Below are positions 27,337 to 35,759 of a stretch of DNA of 64,000 bases, piece after piece. A program made the translations under genes and the position numbers. This stretch comes from an uncultured Fidelibacterota bacterium (GTDB lineage: Bacteria; Fidelibacterota; Marinisomatia; Marinisomatales; Marinisomataceae): positions 1-64,000 of the forward strand of contig CACKGC010000002.1 in the NCBI GenBank assembly GCA_902599655.1, read 5' to 3'. Under the pieces are notes generated by a model that saw nothing but the letters and a program-made list of their open reading frames with translations, searched no databases and was not told the origin of the DNA. The first letter of the stretch is position 1; every line of letters starts with the position of its first letter.

Positions 27337-28099
27337 ATCTTTTAAAAAGACATTTATCAATCAAAATAAGCAGTTGTTCGGTAATGAGATATATCTCAAC
27401 CAACTCTCAAATTTAAATATTCAAAAAAAAGTTAAGATTCATGATTCATGGTATTCTGAACTTAAGGAAGAATTTGAAAAGAAGTATTGGATAGAGCTTT
27501 CTGCCAAGGTCAGAAATTCTTACAAAAATAAAACTATTTATCCAAAACCTTCCTTAATGTTTAATGCTTTTAATTCGACGCATTTAAACAATGTAAAGGT
27601 GGTAATAATTGGACAGGATCCATATCACGGTCAAGGTCAGGCAAACGGTTTGTCGTTTAGTGTAAATGACGGTATTGCAATTCCGCCATCGCTTTTGAAT
27701 ATTTTTAAAGAACTAGAATCCGATCTAAATATACCAATTCCTAATTCAGGAAATTTACAATCATGGGCCGATCAAGGAGTTTTACTTTTAAATACCGTCT
27801 TAACTGTAGAAAAAGATAATGCAAATTCTCATAAAGACTTGGGATGGGAGATCTTTACAAAAAAGACAATCGAAATAGTTTCTTCTAAGTTAGAAAACAT
27901 AGTTTTCATTTTATGGGGTAAACAAGCACACTTAATTGAAGATGTAATTGACACATCTAAGCATTATATAATCACTTCAGTTCATCCTTCACCTCTATCA
28001 GCTCATAGAGGATTTTTTGGATCAAATCCATTTTCTAAGACTAATAAGTTTTTAAAGTCTAAAGGCATTAAGCCCATTAATTGGATATTAAATAAATAA
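27293..28099 (+). CDS. ung: Uracil-DNA glycosylase
   Basis: Excises uracil from DNA. The catalytic motif VVIIGQDPYHGQGQANGLSF (Asp near 108), PPSLLNIFKEL and the intercalation loop HPSPLSAHRGFFGSNPF are family 1 UDG. The start is uncertain. GTG at 27293 (268 aa) overlaps rpoZ by 44 nt; TTG at 27326 gives 257 aa and an 11-nt overlap of the kind seen elsewhere here. There is no ATG before the conserved VKIHDSWYSELKEEF. Even the shorter form has a Lys/Asn-rich N-terminal extension before the family core. Confidence 0.93.
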   Translation: MILIGIRPKNQLSTKSFKKTFINQNKQLFGNEIYLNQLSNLNIQKKVKIHDSWYSELKEEFEKKYWIELSAKVRNSYKNKTIYPKPSLMFNAFNSTHLNNVKVVIIGQDPYHGQGQANGLSFSVNDGIAIPPSLLNIFKELESDLNIPIPNSGNLQSWADQGVLLLNTVLTVEKDNANSHKDLGWEIFTKKTIEIVSSKLENIVFILWGKQAHLIEDVIDTSKHYIITSVHPSPLSAHRGFFGSNPFSKTNKFLKSKGIKPINWILNK

Positions 28100-28195
28100 T
28101 CCTGTTATCAAGGATTAGCTTGTCAGATTATTAAAACATCATTAATCTATTAAAATATAAAATTTCAATTGTTGAAAGAGTGTGGATAAATAAAA

Positions 28196-29539
28196 ATGGC
28201 CGAAAATAAAAAAACTGAAGGTTTAAATTTACAACCTCAGGCGCTTGAAGCTGAAGAAGCAGTATTGGGATCAATGATGATTGATGAAGATGCTGCAAAT
28301 AAGGCTATAAGCATCTTAGGTTCAAGTCATTATTTCTATAAAGATTCTCATAAAAAAATCTTTGAAGCAATGCTCGTTTTAATGAATAATAGCGACCCAA
28401 TTGATACAGTTTCTGTATCTGATGAACTTAAAAAAGGTAAAAACTTGAAATCAGTCGGAGGAATTTATTATTTAACTGGTTTAGTTGACAAAGTGCCAAC
28501 GTCTGCAAGAGTCGAAACTTATGCTGAAATCGTTAAAGAAAAGGGTATGTTAAGAGACTTGATTACAACTTCACATGAAATTTCTAAAAAAGCTTTAGAT
28601 GCTGGAGATTCTGTTGGATCAATTCTTGATGAAGCTGAACAGTCAATTTTTAGTTTAACGGAACAGAAAGATTCAAAAATTTATCAACATATTGAACCAA
28701 TTCTTTCAAGCACAGTTAAGAGAATAGAAAATATGGCTGCAAATCCAGGATCAATAATTGGAGTCCCATCAGGTATTATTGATTTAGACAAGTTGACAGC
28801 AGGATTTCAGAACGGTGATTTAATTATTTTGGCAGGAAGGCCTTCTATGGGAAAAACTGCTTTGGCATTGACTATTGCTAGAAATGCAGCAATTGAAAAT
28901 AAATCTGCAACTGCAATATTTAGTTTAGAAATGTCAAGTGATCAACTTGGACAAAGATTATTAACGTCCGAAGCTAGAGTAGATAATGCTCTTGTAAGAA
29001 GAGGAAGTCCTAATATAAAATGGAAAAATATTAATATTGCTTCAGGAAAACTTGCTCAAGCTCCTCTTTACATAGATGATACACCTGCATTGTCAATATT
29101 AGATTTAAGATCAAGAGCTAGAAGATTAAAAAGAGAAAGAAATATCGAACTGCTTATTGTTGATTACTTACAGCTAATGCAAGGTCCAAAAAATTCTGAG
29201 AATAGACAGAATGAAATTTCACAAATTACTCAATCTCTTAAAGCTTTAGCTAAAGAATTAGACATTCCAGTAATTGCGCTTTCACAGCTTTCTAGAGCAG
29301 TCGAGCAAAGAACGAAAAAAGAACCAATGCTTTCAGATTTAAGAGAAAGTGGTGCAATTGAACAAGATGCTGATGTTGTAATATTCCTTTACAGACCAGC
29401 AGTATACGATAAAGATGATCAAGATTTGAAAGGTCTTGCTTATTTAATTGTAGCAAAACAAAGAAATGGTCCAACTGGAAGAGTCACTGCAACGTTTATA
29501 GATACGTATGCAAGATTTGATAATCATCAAGAGTTTTAA
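28196..29539 (+). CDS. dnaB: Replicative DNA helicase
   Basis: Hexameric 5'-3' helicase at the fork. 447 aa. The N-terminal domain has PQALEAEEAVLGSMM and the RecA-like ATPase has GRPSMGKTALAL (near 214), IFSLEMS, LLIVDYLQLM, ALSQLSRAVEQR and LSDLRESGAIEQDADVVIFL. No intein is present; dnaB is a frequent intein host. There is a 96-bp gap after ung and no clear Shine-Dalgarno. It is followed 3 bp later by the rel gene. Confidence 0.97.
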   Translation: MAENKKTEGLNLQPQALEAEEAVLGSMMIDEDAANKAISILGSSHYFYKDSHKKIFEAMLVLMNNSDPIDTVSVSDELKKGKNLKSVGGIYYLTGLVDKVPTSARVETYAEIVKEKGMLRDLITTSHEISKKALDAGDSVGSILDEAEQSIFSLTEQKDSKIYQHIEPILSSTVKRIENMAANPGSIIGVPSGIIDLDKLTAGFQNGDLIILAGRPSMGKTALALTIARNAAIENKSATAIFSLEMSSDQLGQRLLTSEARVDNALVRRGSPNIKWKNINIASGKLAQAPLYIDDTPALSILDLRSRARRLKRERNIELLIVDYLQLMQGPKNSENRQNEISQITQSLKALAKELDIPVIALSQLSRAVEQRTKKEPMLSDLRESGAIEQDADVVIFLYRPAVYDKDDQDLKGLAYLIVAKQRNGPTGRVTATFIDTYARFDNHQEF

Positions 29540-29542
29540 AAT

Positions 29543-31705
29543 ATGAGCAGTAATGTTATTAAAAATAATGACGAGGTTATTGCTGATAAAGGTAAAGCTC
29601 TTCTAAAAAGAATTCCTACTAAAAAAAACAGAAAGCAAGTTGAAAATGCACTTGAATATTCTATTAAAATGCATGAGGGTCAAGTAAGAAAGTCTGGACT
29701 TCCTTTTGTAAGTCACTGTATTGATGTTGCTAATATTTTAATTGATTGGAATATGGATTATACAACAGTTGTAAGTGCTTTATTGCACGATGTTGTTGAA
29801 GATACTGAAGTAAAATTATCTGATATTGAAGAAGAGTTTGGTTCTGATGTTGCTTCTCTTGTTGATGGTGTTACAAAGGTTGAAAATATTGCTTTTAGAT
29901 CTAAAGAGCATAAACAAGCAGAAAATTTCACCAAATTATTTCTTTCTCTTGCAAGAGATTTGAGAGTAATTATTATAAAGTTTGCAGATAGACTAAATAA
30001 TATGGAAACAATTCAATATTTATCTTCAAATAAAAGAAAAGAAATTGCATTAGAAACAAAAGAAATATTTGTGCCTTTAGCGCATAGATTGGGAATGGCG
30101 AAGTTAAAGTGGCAATTAGAAGATTTGTCATTAAAATGTTTAGATTTAAGAGCCTTCAATAGTATTAAAAAGAAAATTGAGACCTCAACTAGATTAAATG
30201 AGGATATTTTATCTAATGCAATAAGACCAATTAAGGCTGAACTAAGTTCATATAAAATTAAATCTAATATTTTTGGTAGATATAAATCAATTTCATCCAT
30301 TCATAGAAAAATTGAAAATAGAGGTAAAAAGTTTGAAGATATCTATGACTTGTATGCAATAAGAATCATAGTTAATAAAATTGAGGAATGTTACCTCGCT
30401 CTTGGTGTAATTCACAGTATTTATCCTCCATTGCAAGATCGATTTAAAGACTTTATAGCAACCCCAAAAACCAATGGATACCAATCAATCCATACAACAG
30501 TATTAACTAAAGATAATAGGCTTACAGAATTTCAGATTCGAACAAAGGATATGGATCATACTGCTGAAGTTGGTGTTGCTGCACATTGGCTTTATAAGGG
30601 TAATGACGAGATAGGGGAATTTGATTCACAAGTATCATGGTTAAGAGATTTATTATCTATGCTTAATAGTGATAGTTCAGAACCCGAAGAATTAATGGAT
30701 TTATTAAAAATAGATATGTTTGAAGACGAAATATTTGTTTTTACGCCAAGAGGAGACTTGATAAAACTTCCTGTAAATTCAACCCCATTAGATTTTGCAT
30801 TTGCTATACATGGAGGTCTTGGTTTTACAACAGTTCGATCAAAAGTAAACAAAAAGTTGGTTCCTCTAAGCTACAGCTTAAAAAGCGGAGATATAGTTGA
30901 GATAGAAACAAATAAAAATCAAACTCCAAACAGTGGATGGTTAAAGTTTGTCAAAACTTCAAGAGCAAAGCATGAAATATCGAAATATTTAAGAAAAATT
31001 GAACTTGAAGAAAGCATTAAGATTGGAAACGAGATTTTAGAGAAATCCTTAAGAAAATTAAAGATTTTAGATAGATTGAATGAGTTTAAAAAGGGGTATT
31101 CGTTAGCAGGTTTTAAAACTTTGAATAACATGCTTTCTGATATAGGTAGAGGGGGAGTAATTATTAAAGATGTGATTCCAAAAATTTTCCCTGATTTACA
31201 GAAAAATTTATCAAAAGAAATTGATCAAACTGAGTTTGTAGACTCGGCAAGATCAGATGTTGACGGAATAAATTTAGATGGTTTAAAGAACTTAGTTGTT
31301 AGTTATGGTAAATGTTGTAATCCAATACCTGGAGACGATGTTATAGGTTATATTTCAAGAGGAAGAGGACTAATTGTACATGAATTATCTTGCACAAATT
31401 TATCTTCTCTATCTTCCAAGCAAGACAGATTAGTATCTGTTAATTGGAATGCTAAAGAAAATTTGGCTTTTCGTTCAAAAATTCATATAACTTGCATTGA
31501 TACTGCTGGAATGTTAAATGAAATCGCAAATATTATTTCAAAGAATAATGTAAATATGGTTGACGTATCAACTGATGTAACGGAAGGTGGAATTGCAAAT
31601 ATCTGGATCATTTGTAAAGTTCAAAGTAGAGCAAAGCTTAATTCTGTTATTAAAGACATTCAAAAACTAAAAAATGTTGACTCAGTTGAGCGTGTACATG
31701 ACTGA
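29543..31705 (+). CDS. RelA/SpoT-family (p)ppGpp synthetase/hydrolase
   Basis: 720 aa with the full Rel layout. The HD hydrolase domain has HCIDVANILIDW and ALLHDVVEDTE, so hydrolysis looks possible. The synthetase domain has GRYKSISSIHRKI, DIYDLYAIRIIV and TPKTNGYQSIHTTV. TGS domain FTPRGDLIKLPVNSTPLDFAFAIH, then a Cys-containing CCNPIPGDDVIGYISRGRG (zinc-finger-like/RIS region), and a C-terminal ACT domain. With both catalytic centres looking intact, I call it bifunctional Rel. It would control the stringent response, relevant to the GC-rich promoter discriminators at 51207 and 63956. The 3' end overlaps ruvX by 8 nt. Confidence 0.96.
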   Translation: MSSNVIKNNDEVIADKGKALLKRIPTKKNRKQVENALEYSIKMHEGQVRKSGLPFVSHCIDVANILIDWNMDYTTVVSALLHDVVEDTEVKLSDIEEEFGSDVASLVDGVTKVENIAFRSKEHKQAENFTKLFLSLARDLRVIIIKFADRLNNMETIQYLSSNKRKEIALETKEIFVPLAHRLGMAKLKWQLEDLSLKCLDLRAFNSIKKKIETSTRLNEDILSNAIRPIKAELSSYKIKSNIFGRYKSISSIHRKIENRGKKFEDIYDLYAIRIIVNKIEECYLALGVIHSIYPPLQDRFKDFIATPKTNGYQSIHTTVLTKDNRLTEFQIRTKDMDHTAEVGVAAHWLYKGNDEIGEFDSQVSWLRDLLSMLNSDSSEPEELMDLLKIDMFEDEIFVFTPRGDLIKLPVNSTPLDFAFAIHGGLGFTTVRSKVNKKLVPLSYSLKSGDIVEIETNKNQTPNSGWLKFVKTSRAKHEISKYLRKIELEESIKIGNEILEKSLRKLKILDRLNEFKKGYSLAGFKTLNNMLSDIGRGGVIIKDVIPKIFPDLQKNLSKEIDQTEFVDSARSDVDGINLDGLKNLVVSYGKCCNPIPGDDVIGYISRGRGLIVHELSCTNLSSLSSKQDRLVSVNWNAKENLAFRSKIHITCIDTAGMLNEIANIISKNNVNMVDVSTDVTEGGIANIWIICKVQSRAKLNSVIKDIQKLKNVDSVERVHD

Positions 31706-32114
31706 TCGATTGATAGGTATAGATTTTGGTCTTTCCAAAGTAGGATTATCAATTTCAGATCCATTGAAAATTATTTCAATTCCACTTAAAGTAATTAAAT
31801 ATAAAAAAAGGGAAGAACTTTTAAGTAAGCTACAAGAAATTGCAATGGAAAATGATGTTAAATCTTTTGTAATTGGTTATCCGCTAAATATGAATAATAA
31901 AAAAAATGAAATGACAAAATTAGTCGATGATTTTTTTGAAGAGCTTAAAAATTTAAATTTTAATGTTTTCCTTCAGGATGAAAGACTTTCGAGCGAATCT
32001 GCAAAAAAGATTATGCATGAACAGAACCTAAAGACTGGAAAAAATAAAGAGCATATAGATTTAATTGCATCAACAATAATATTGCAATCATTTTTAGATA
32101 AAGGTTCCTTTTGA
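31698..32114 (+). CDS. ruvX: RuvX/YqgF-family Holliday-junction resolvase-like nuclease
   Basis: 138 aa RNase H-fold protein involved in rRNA 5'-end maturation and possibly junction resolution. It begins DRLIGIDFGLSKVGLSISDP (first Asp), with FVIGYPLNMNN in the middle and FLQDERLSSESA and KEHIDLIASTIILQSFL at the end, all YqgF motifs. A frame-matched ATG at 31674 would add MLTQLSVY; I take the ATG at 31698, which gives the family N-terminus and an 8-nt overlap with rel. Confidence 0.93.
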   Translation: MTDRLIGIDFGLSKVGLSISDPLKIISIPLKVIKYKKREELLSKLQEIAMENDVKSFVIGYPLNMNNKKNEMTKLVDDFFEELKNLNFNVFLQDERLSSESAKKIMHEQNLKTGKNKEHIDLIASTIILQSFLDKGSF

Positions 32115-33499
32115 TAGCTAAAAAAAATTTAATGTTTTCTTTAATGAGTGGACTAATGTTAGGTCTTTCATTTCCACCTTTTCATTTGGGTTTTTTAGCT
32201 TGGTTTTTCTTGATTCCACTTTTTTTTATTTTTAATAAATCAATTAAGCTTTCAGAAAAGATAATATTTTTCTATATAGCAGGTTTTACGAGCTATGCGA
32301 TAATAACACACTGGGTAGCTCTAAATTCAGGAACTAGTGTTCAGGTTGCAATTATTTCTTATTTAGCCATATGTATTTTTTATTCATTTTATTGGGTTTT
32401 ATTTTGCTTGATACTACACTTTTTTAAGAAAAGAAAATTATCAGATAAAATTCAGTTATTATTAATTCCTTTTATTTGGGTTTTAATTGAAAATTTAAGA
32501 GATATCGGCCCCTTGGCCGCCCCTTGGTTGAATTTTTCTCTTAGTCAAACAGGGTACAATAGATTGATTCAAATTGTAAGTATTCACGAAGATCTATCTT
32601 TATTTTTTATTGTTCTGCTAAATATTCTTTTTTATAAGTTTATTTCATTAAAACAAAAAAAATATATTTATAGTTTTATATCAGTTATACTTATTAACGC
32701 TCTAATTGGTCAAATATTAATTTCAAATTACAATTCAACAAATTTTCAAAAACAGATTAATGTTTCAATTGGACAGCCTGTGATTTATCCAGATGAAAAA
32801 TGGAATCCAAAATTAAAAAATAGAAATGAAAATATAATGAATGATCTTTTAGAGAAATCTTTAGAATCAAATCCAGATGTCATTGTTTGGCCTGAAGCTG
32901 CTTTGACATCATTCTTAGCTGCTCCTGATTCAAAGGAAAGAATTGAACTACAGGAAAAAATTACAGATTCAGTTCTTATAACTGGTATTCCTCAAAGAAT
33001 GTATTTGGAAAATGAGCTTAAAGTTTATAATAGTGCAATTTTTTTAAGACCAGATGGATTCTATGATACTTATCAAAAAATCTTTTTAGTTCCATTTGCA
33101 GAATATGTCCCTTTTTTTAAAAACTGGTTATCAAAAATAAATCAGTTTGATGATATGGGAAGTTTCACTCCAGGAGAAAGCTTTAATACATTTCAAATTG
33201 GGGACATTAAATCATCTATTTTAATTTGTTATGATTCGAGCAGCTTCAAAATTGGAAAAAAAATGGTGAACAAAGGAGCTGAAATAATTTTTGTAATAAC
33301 TAATGACTCTTATGTTGGTAAAGCTATGCCATATCAACATTTTGAACATGCAAAATTGCGTTCAATTGAATTAGGAGTGCCGGTCGTTCAAAGCGCTAAT
33401 AATGGAATATCTGGTATTATTTTGCCTTCTGGTGAAGTTTTAGTTAGATCAGAAATTGATGATAGAAATGTATATAATAAAATTATAAAGATTAAATGA
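32111..33499 (+). CDS. lnt: Apolipoprotein N-acyltransferase
   Basis: Inner-membrane enzyme adding the third acyl chain to lipoproteins, such as the two predicted here (5744-6952 and 34226-35287). 462 aa, slightly short for the family, with about 6-8 N-terminal membrane segments and a C-terminal nitrilase domain. The catalytic triad is visible: Glu in VWPEAALTSF (near 262), Lys in YQKIFLVPFAEYVPF and Cys in ILICYDSS (near 372). It starts with TTG (TTGA overlap with ruvX); an ATG at 32132 is the alternative. Confidence 0.94.
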   Translation: MIAKKNLMFSLMSGLMLGLSFPPFHLGFLAWFFLIPLFFIFNKSIKLSEKIIFFYIAGFTSYAIITHWVALNSGTSVQVAIISYLAICIFYSFYWVLFCLILHFFKKRKLSDKIQLLLIPFIWVLIENLRDIGPLAAPWLNFSLSQTGYNRLIQIVSIHEDLSLFFIVLLNILFYKFISLKQKKYIYSFISVILINALIGQILISNYNSTNFQKQINVSIGQPVIYPDEKWNPKLKNRNENIMNDLLEKSLESNPDVIVWPEAALTSFLAAPDSKERIELQEKITDSVLITGIPQRMYLENELKVYNSAIFLRPDGFYDTYQKIFLVPFAEYVPFFKNWLSKINQFDDMGSFTPGESFNTFQIGDIKSSILICYDSSSFKIGKKMVNKGAEIIFVITNDSYVGKAMPYQHFEHAKLRSIELGVPVVQSANNGISGIILPSGEVLVRSEIDDRNVYNKIIKIK

Positions 33500-34236
33500 G
33501 TAGATATAAAATTGTAATTCAATATGATGGAACTAACTTTTCAGGCTTTCAGTCACAAAAAAATCTAAGCGGAATCCAAGATAAAATTGAATCCTCAATC
33601 TTTGTCTTAAATAATAATAAAAAAGTTAAGATTTATGGTGCAAGCAGAACTGATGCTGGTGTACATGCATTAGGTCAAGTTGCTCATTTTAATTTAGATT
33701 CTAAGTTAACTGACAAAGAGTTACATCGAGCAATAAATGCCAGACTTGATAAAGAAATAAGAATATCCCATTTGTCAAAAATTGAAGAAAGTTTTCACAG
33801 TAGGTTTGATGCAAAAAGTAAAGAGTATAACTATTTATGTTGTTTAAGTGATAATCCTCTTTATTTGAAAGATCATTATCATGTAAAGAATATTGATATA
33901 AAATTATTAATGGAAGTATCAAAAATAATTGAAGGTAAACACAATTTTTTATCTTTCTCTAAATTTTCAAACAAACAAAATAACGATTGTGAAATATTTG
34001 CTTCAAAATGGGTTTTTGATGATAAAAATCATGAAAAACTATTATATATTATTCATGGAAATAGATTTTTACATCATATGGTAAGATATTTAGTTGGAAG
34101 CATGATTGCAGTTAGTCAAAATAAAATTTCAATTGATGATTTTAAGACTTTGTTAAATCAACCTAGAAAAGATGCAAAAATATTTAAAGCTCCAGGCAAT
34201 GGATTAGTATTGAAAGAAATTTTTTATGAAAATTAA
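33496..34236 (+). CDS. truA: tRNA pseudouridine(38-40) synthase
   Basis: Converts uridines 38-40 of the tRNA anticodon arm to pseudouridine. 246 aa. It starts YKIVIQYDGTNFSGFQSQ and has the catalytic motif GASRTDAGVHALGQVAHF (Asp near 53), YNYLCCL, and FLHHMVRYLVGSM, all TruA-specific. It overlaps lnt by ATGA and the protease gene by 11 nt. Confidence 0.97.
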   Translation: MSRYKIVIQYDGTNFSGFQSQKNLSGIQDKIESSIFVLNNNKKVKIYGASRTDAGVHALGQVAHFNLDSKLTDKELHRAINARLDKEIRISHLSKIEESFHSRFDAKSKEYNYLCCLSDNPLYLKDHYHVKNIDIKLLMEVSKIIEGKHNFLSFSKFSNKQNNDCEIFASKWVFDDKNHEKLLYIIHGNRFLHHMVRYLVGSMIAVSQNKISIDDFKTLLNQPRKDAKIFKAPGNGLVLKEIFYEN

Positions 34237-35287
34237 AATTATATTTTTATCTATTTATCTTTTTTTAGGGTGCATGAATGATCAAAGTGAAAACGTGCAA
34301 ATATCATATTCAAAATCTACTGCTTTATCTAATGCAATAGAATTAGCAAGTCCAGGAGTTGTTGGAATTTATAGAAGTCAGGAGATTGTAATGAGAACTT
34401 GGAGAGGATATAGAAATCTTAAACCAGTATCATCAAATGGATCTGGCTTTATTATAAGCGAAGACGGATATATTTTAACTAATGCACATAATATAAAAGA
34501 TAATTTCCGTCCCTCTGTTATTACAACCGATATTAATATTACAGTAGTTGTCCCTGGAGGAGAGGCATATACTGCTTCAATTGTTGGTTTGGATATGATA
34601 TCCGATATAGCATTATTAAAAATTGATGGAAAAAATTTTGATTATTGTAATTTGGGAGATTCTGATGAAGTTCAAGTTGGAGAATGGGCAATAGCACTAG
34701 GAAATCCTCGTAATTTAATTTCTAACGCACAATATCAACCAATTGCTTCAGCAGGAATTGTTAGTGCCATCAATGCAGATTTCAGTCTTGATTCACAATC
34801 AGGAAAGTTATTGGATAATATGATTCAAACTGATGCATCATTAAACCCAGGAAATAGCGGCGGACCATTAATTGACTCAAATGGAGATGTAATAGGGATA
34901 AATACATTTATAAAAGCTGACTCACAAAACTTAGGATTTGCAATTCCAATAAATTTTGCAAAGAAAATTGCTGACGAATTAAAACTTAAAGGAGTTATTG
35001 ATAGAAGAGTCTCTTTTGGATTGTCTGCAACTCAATATATTTATGGAAAAAATCGAGACCAAGTAGGCTTATTTATTGATAAAGTGGATTATTCTGATTC
35101 TGCTAGAAATGAGGAGTTATTTAGAGGAGACATAATAGTGGCAGTTGAAGGATATAAGGTTGAATCACTTGAAGAAATCAAAGCAGTATTGATTAAATTA
35201 GACTTTAGGGCAGGGGATGAAATAAAGTTAACAGTAGTTAGAGAAAATGATCTTTTTGATGTAAGTTTAACTTTAGGAGAAATATGA
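34226..35287 (+). CDS. HtrA/Deg-family trypsin-like serine protease, lipoprotein with one PDZ domain
   Basis: 353 aa envelope quality-control protease. The N-terminus MKIKIIFLSIYLFLGC has a lipobox (FLGC, Cys16), so it should be a lipoprotein, unusual for HtrA proteins, which are mostly soluble or TM-anchored. The catalytic triad is visible: TNAHNI (His near 87), SDIALLK (Asp near 127) and PGNSGGPL (Ser near 211). One C-terminal PDZ domain covers about 265-350 (GLFIDKV, RGDIIVAVEGYKVESLEEI). The single PDZ resembles DegS. The substrate is unknown. Confidence 0.94.
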   Translation: MKIKIIFLSIYLFLGCMNDQSENVQISYSKSTALSNAIELASPGVVGIYRSQEIVMRTWRGYRNLKPVSSNGSGFIISEDGYILTNAHNIKDNFRPSVITTDINITVVVPGGEAYTASIVGLDMISDIALLKIDGKNFDYCNLGDSDEVQVGEWAIALGNPRNLISNAQYQPIASAGIVSAINADFSLDSQSGKLLDNMIQTDASLNPGNSGGPLIDSNGDVIGINTFIKADSQNLGFAIPINFAKKIADELKLKGVIDRRVSFGLSATQYIYGKNRDQVGLFIDKVDYSDSARNEELFRGDIIVAVEGYKVESLEEIKAVLIKLDFRAGDEIKLTVVRENDLFDVSLTLGEI

Positions 35288-35562
35288 AAAATAGAAGCAT
35301 AAAGCTAATTTTTTTTGGATTATGTTCCGGAGCAATTTTAGGTACATTAGTTGGTAATGTCCTGGCATTCCTATTACCTGATGGAAGCGCTGTAAAACAG
35401 TTCTTTCTCATCTCTTATGACTTTACTTTTGGTTCAATTAATAGTAATAATTTAATTGATTTAGGGGTCATAGTAGTTGATTTTGGTTTTATTTTTAAAT
35501 TCAATGTTTGTAGTATTATTGGTTTTGGTATTGCATATTATTTATTAAAATACTTTAGATAA
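35284..35562 (+). CDS. Small membrane protein, DUF4321-like
   Basis: 92 aa with an N-terminal helix (LIFFGLCSGAILGTLVGNVLAFLL) and a C-terminal helix around VCSIIGFGIAYYLL. The pattern G-x-x-L-G-(T/S)-L-x-G, an extracytoplasmic loop with ISYDFTFG, then IDLGVIVVDFGFIFKFNVCSI recalls the DUF4321 family, for which no function is known. It overlaps the protease gene by 4 nt and precedes tatA by 15 bp. Confidence 0.7.
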   Translation: MKNRSIKLIFFGLCSGAILGTLVGNVLAFLLPDGSAVKQFFLISYDFTFGSINSNNLIDLGVIVVDFGFIFKFNVCSIIGFGIAYYLLKYFR

Positions 35563-35577
35563 AATAAGAGGCTTTAT

Positions 35578-35754
35578 ATGTTTAATTTAGGTACTGGTGA
35601 ATTAGTTTTAATTTTTTTAATTCTTTTACTTCTTTTTGGAGGTAAAAGACTCCCTGGCATTGCTAGAGGCTTTGCAAATTCTTTAAGAGAATTTCGCGGT
35701 GCTCTAGATGATACTAAAGAAGAAATTAAAAAGTCAGAAAATTCTGATAATTAA
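35578..35754 (+). CDS. tatA: Twin-arginine translocase subunit TatA/TatE
   Basis: 58 aa. An N-terminal membrane helix (GTGELVLIFLILLLLFGG) is followed by the conserved hinge and amphipathic helix FGGKRLPGIARGFANSLREF and a charged tail. This is the complete TatA form, at the lower end of its length range. The Shine-Dalgarno-like AAGAGG lies 8-9 nt upstream. tatC, needed for a working translocase, is not adjacent. Confidence 0.93.
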   Translation: MFNLGTGELVLIFLILLLLFGGKRLPGIARGFANSLREFRGALDDTKEEIKKSENSDN

Positions 35755-35759
35755 CTTAG

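Noticed and set aside
28196-29539. Intein in dnaB or polA
   Set aside because: Both genes have normal length and uninterrupted motifs.
29543-31705. Monofunctional RelA
   Set aside because: The HD hydrolase motif ALLHDVVEDTE is intact, so a bifunctional Rel is more likely.
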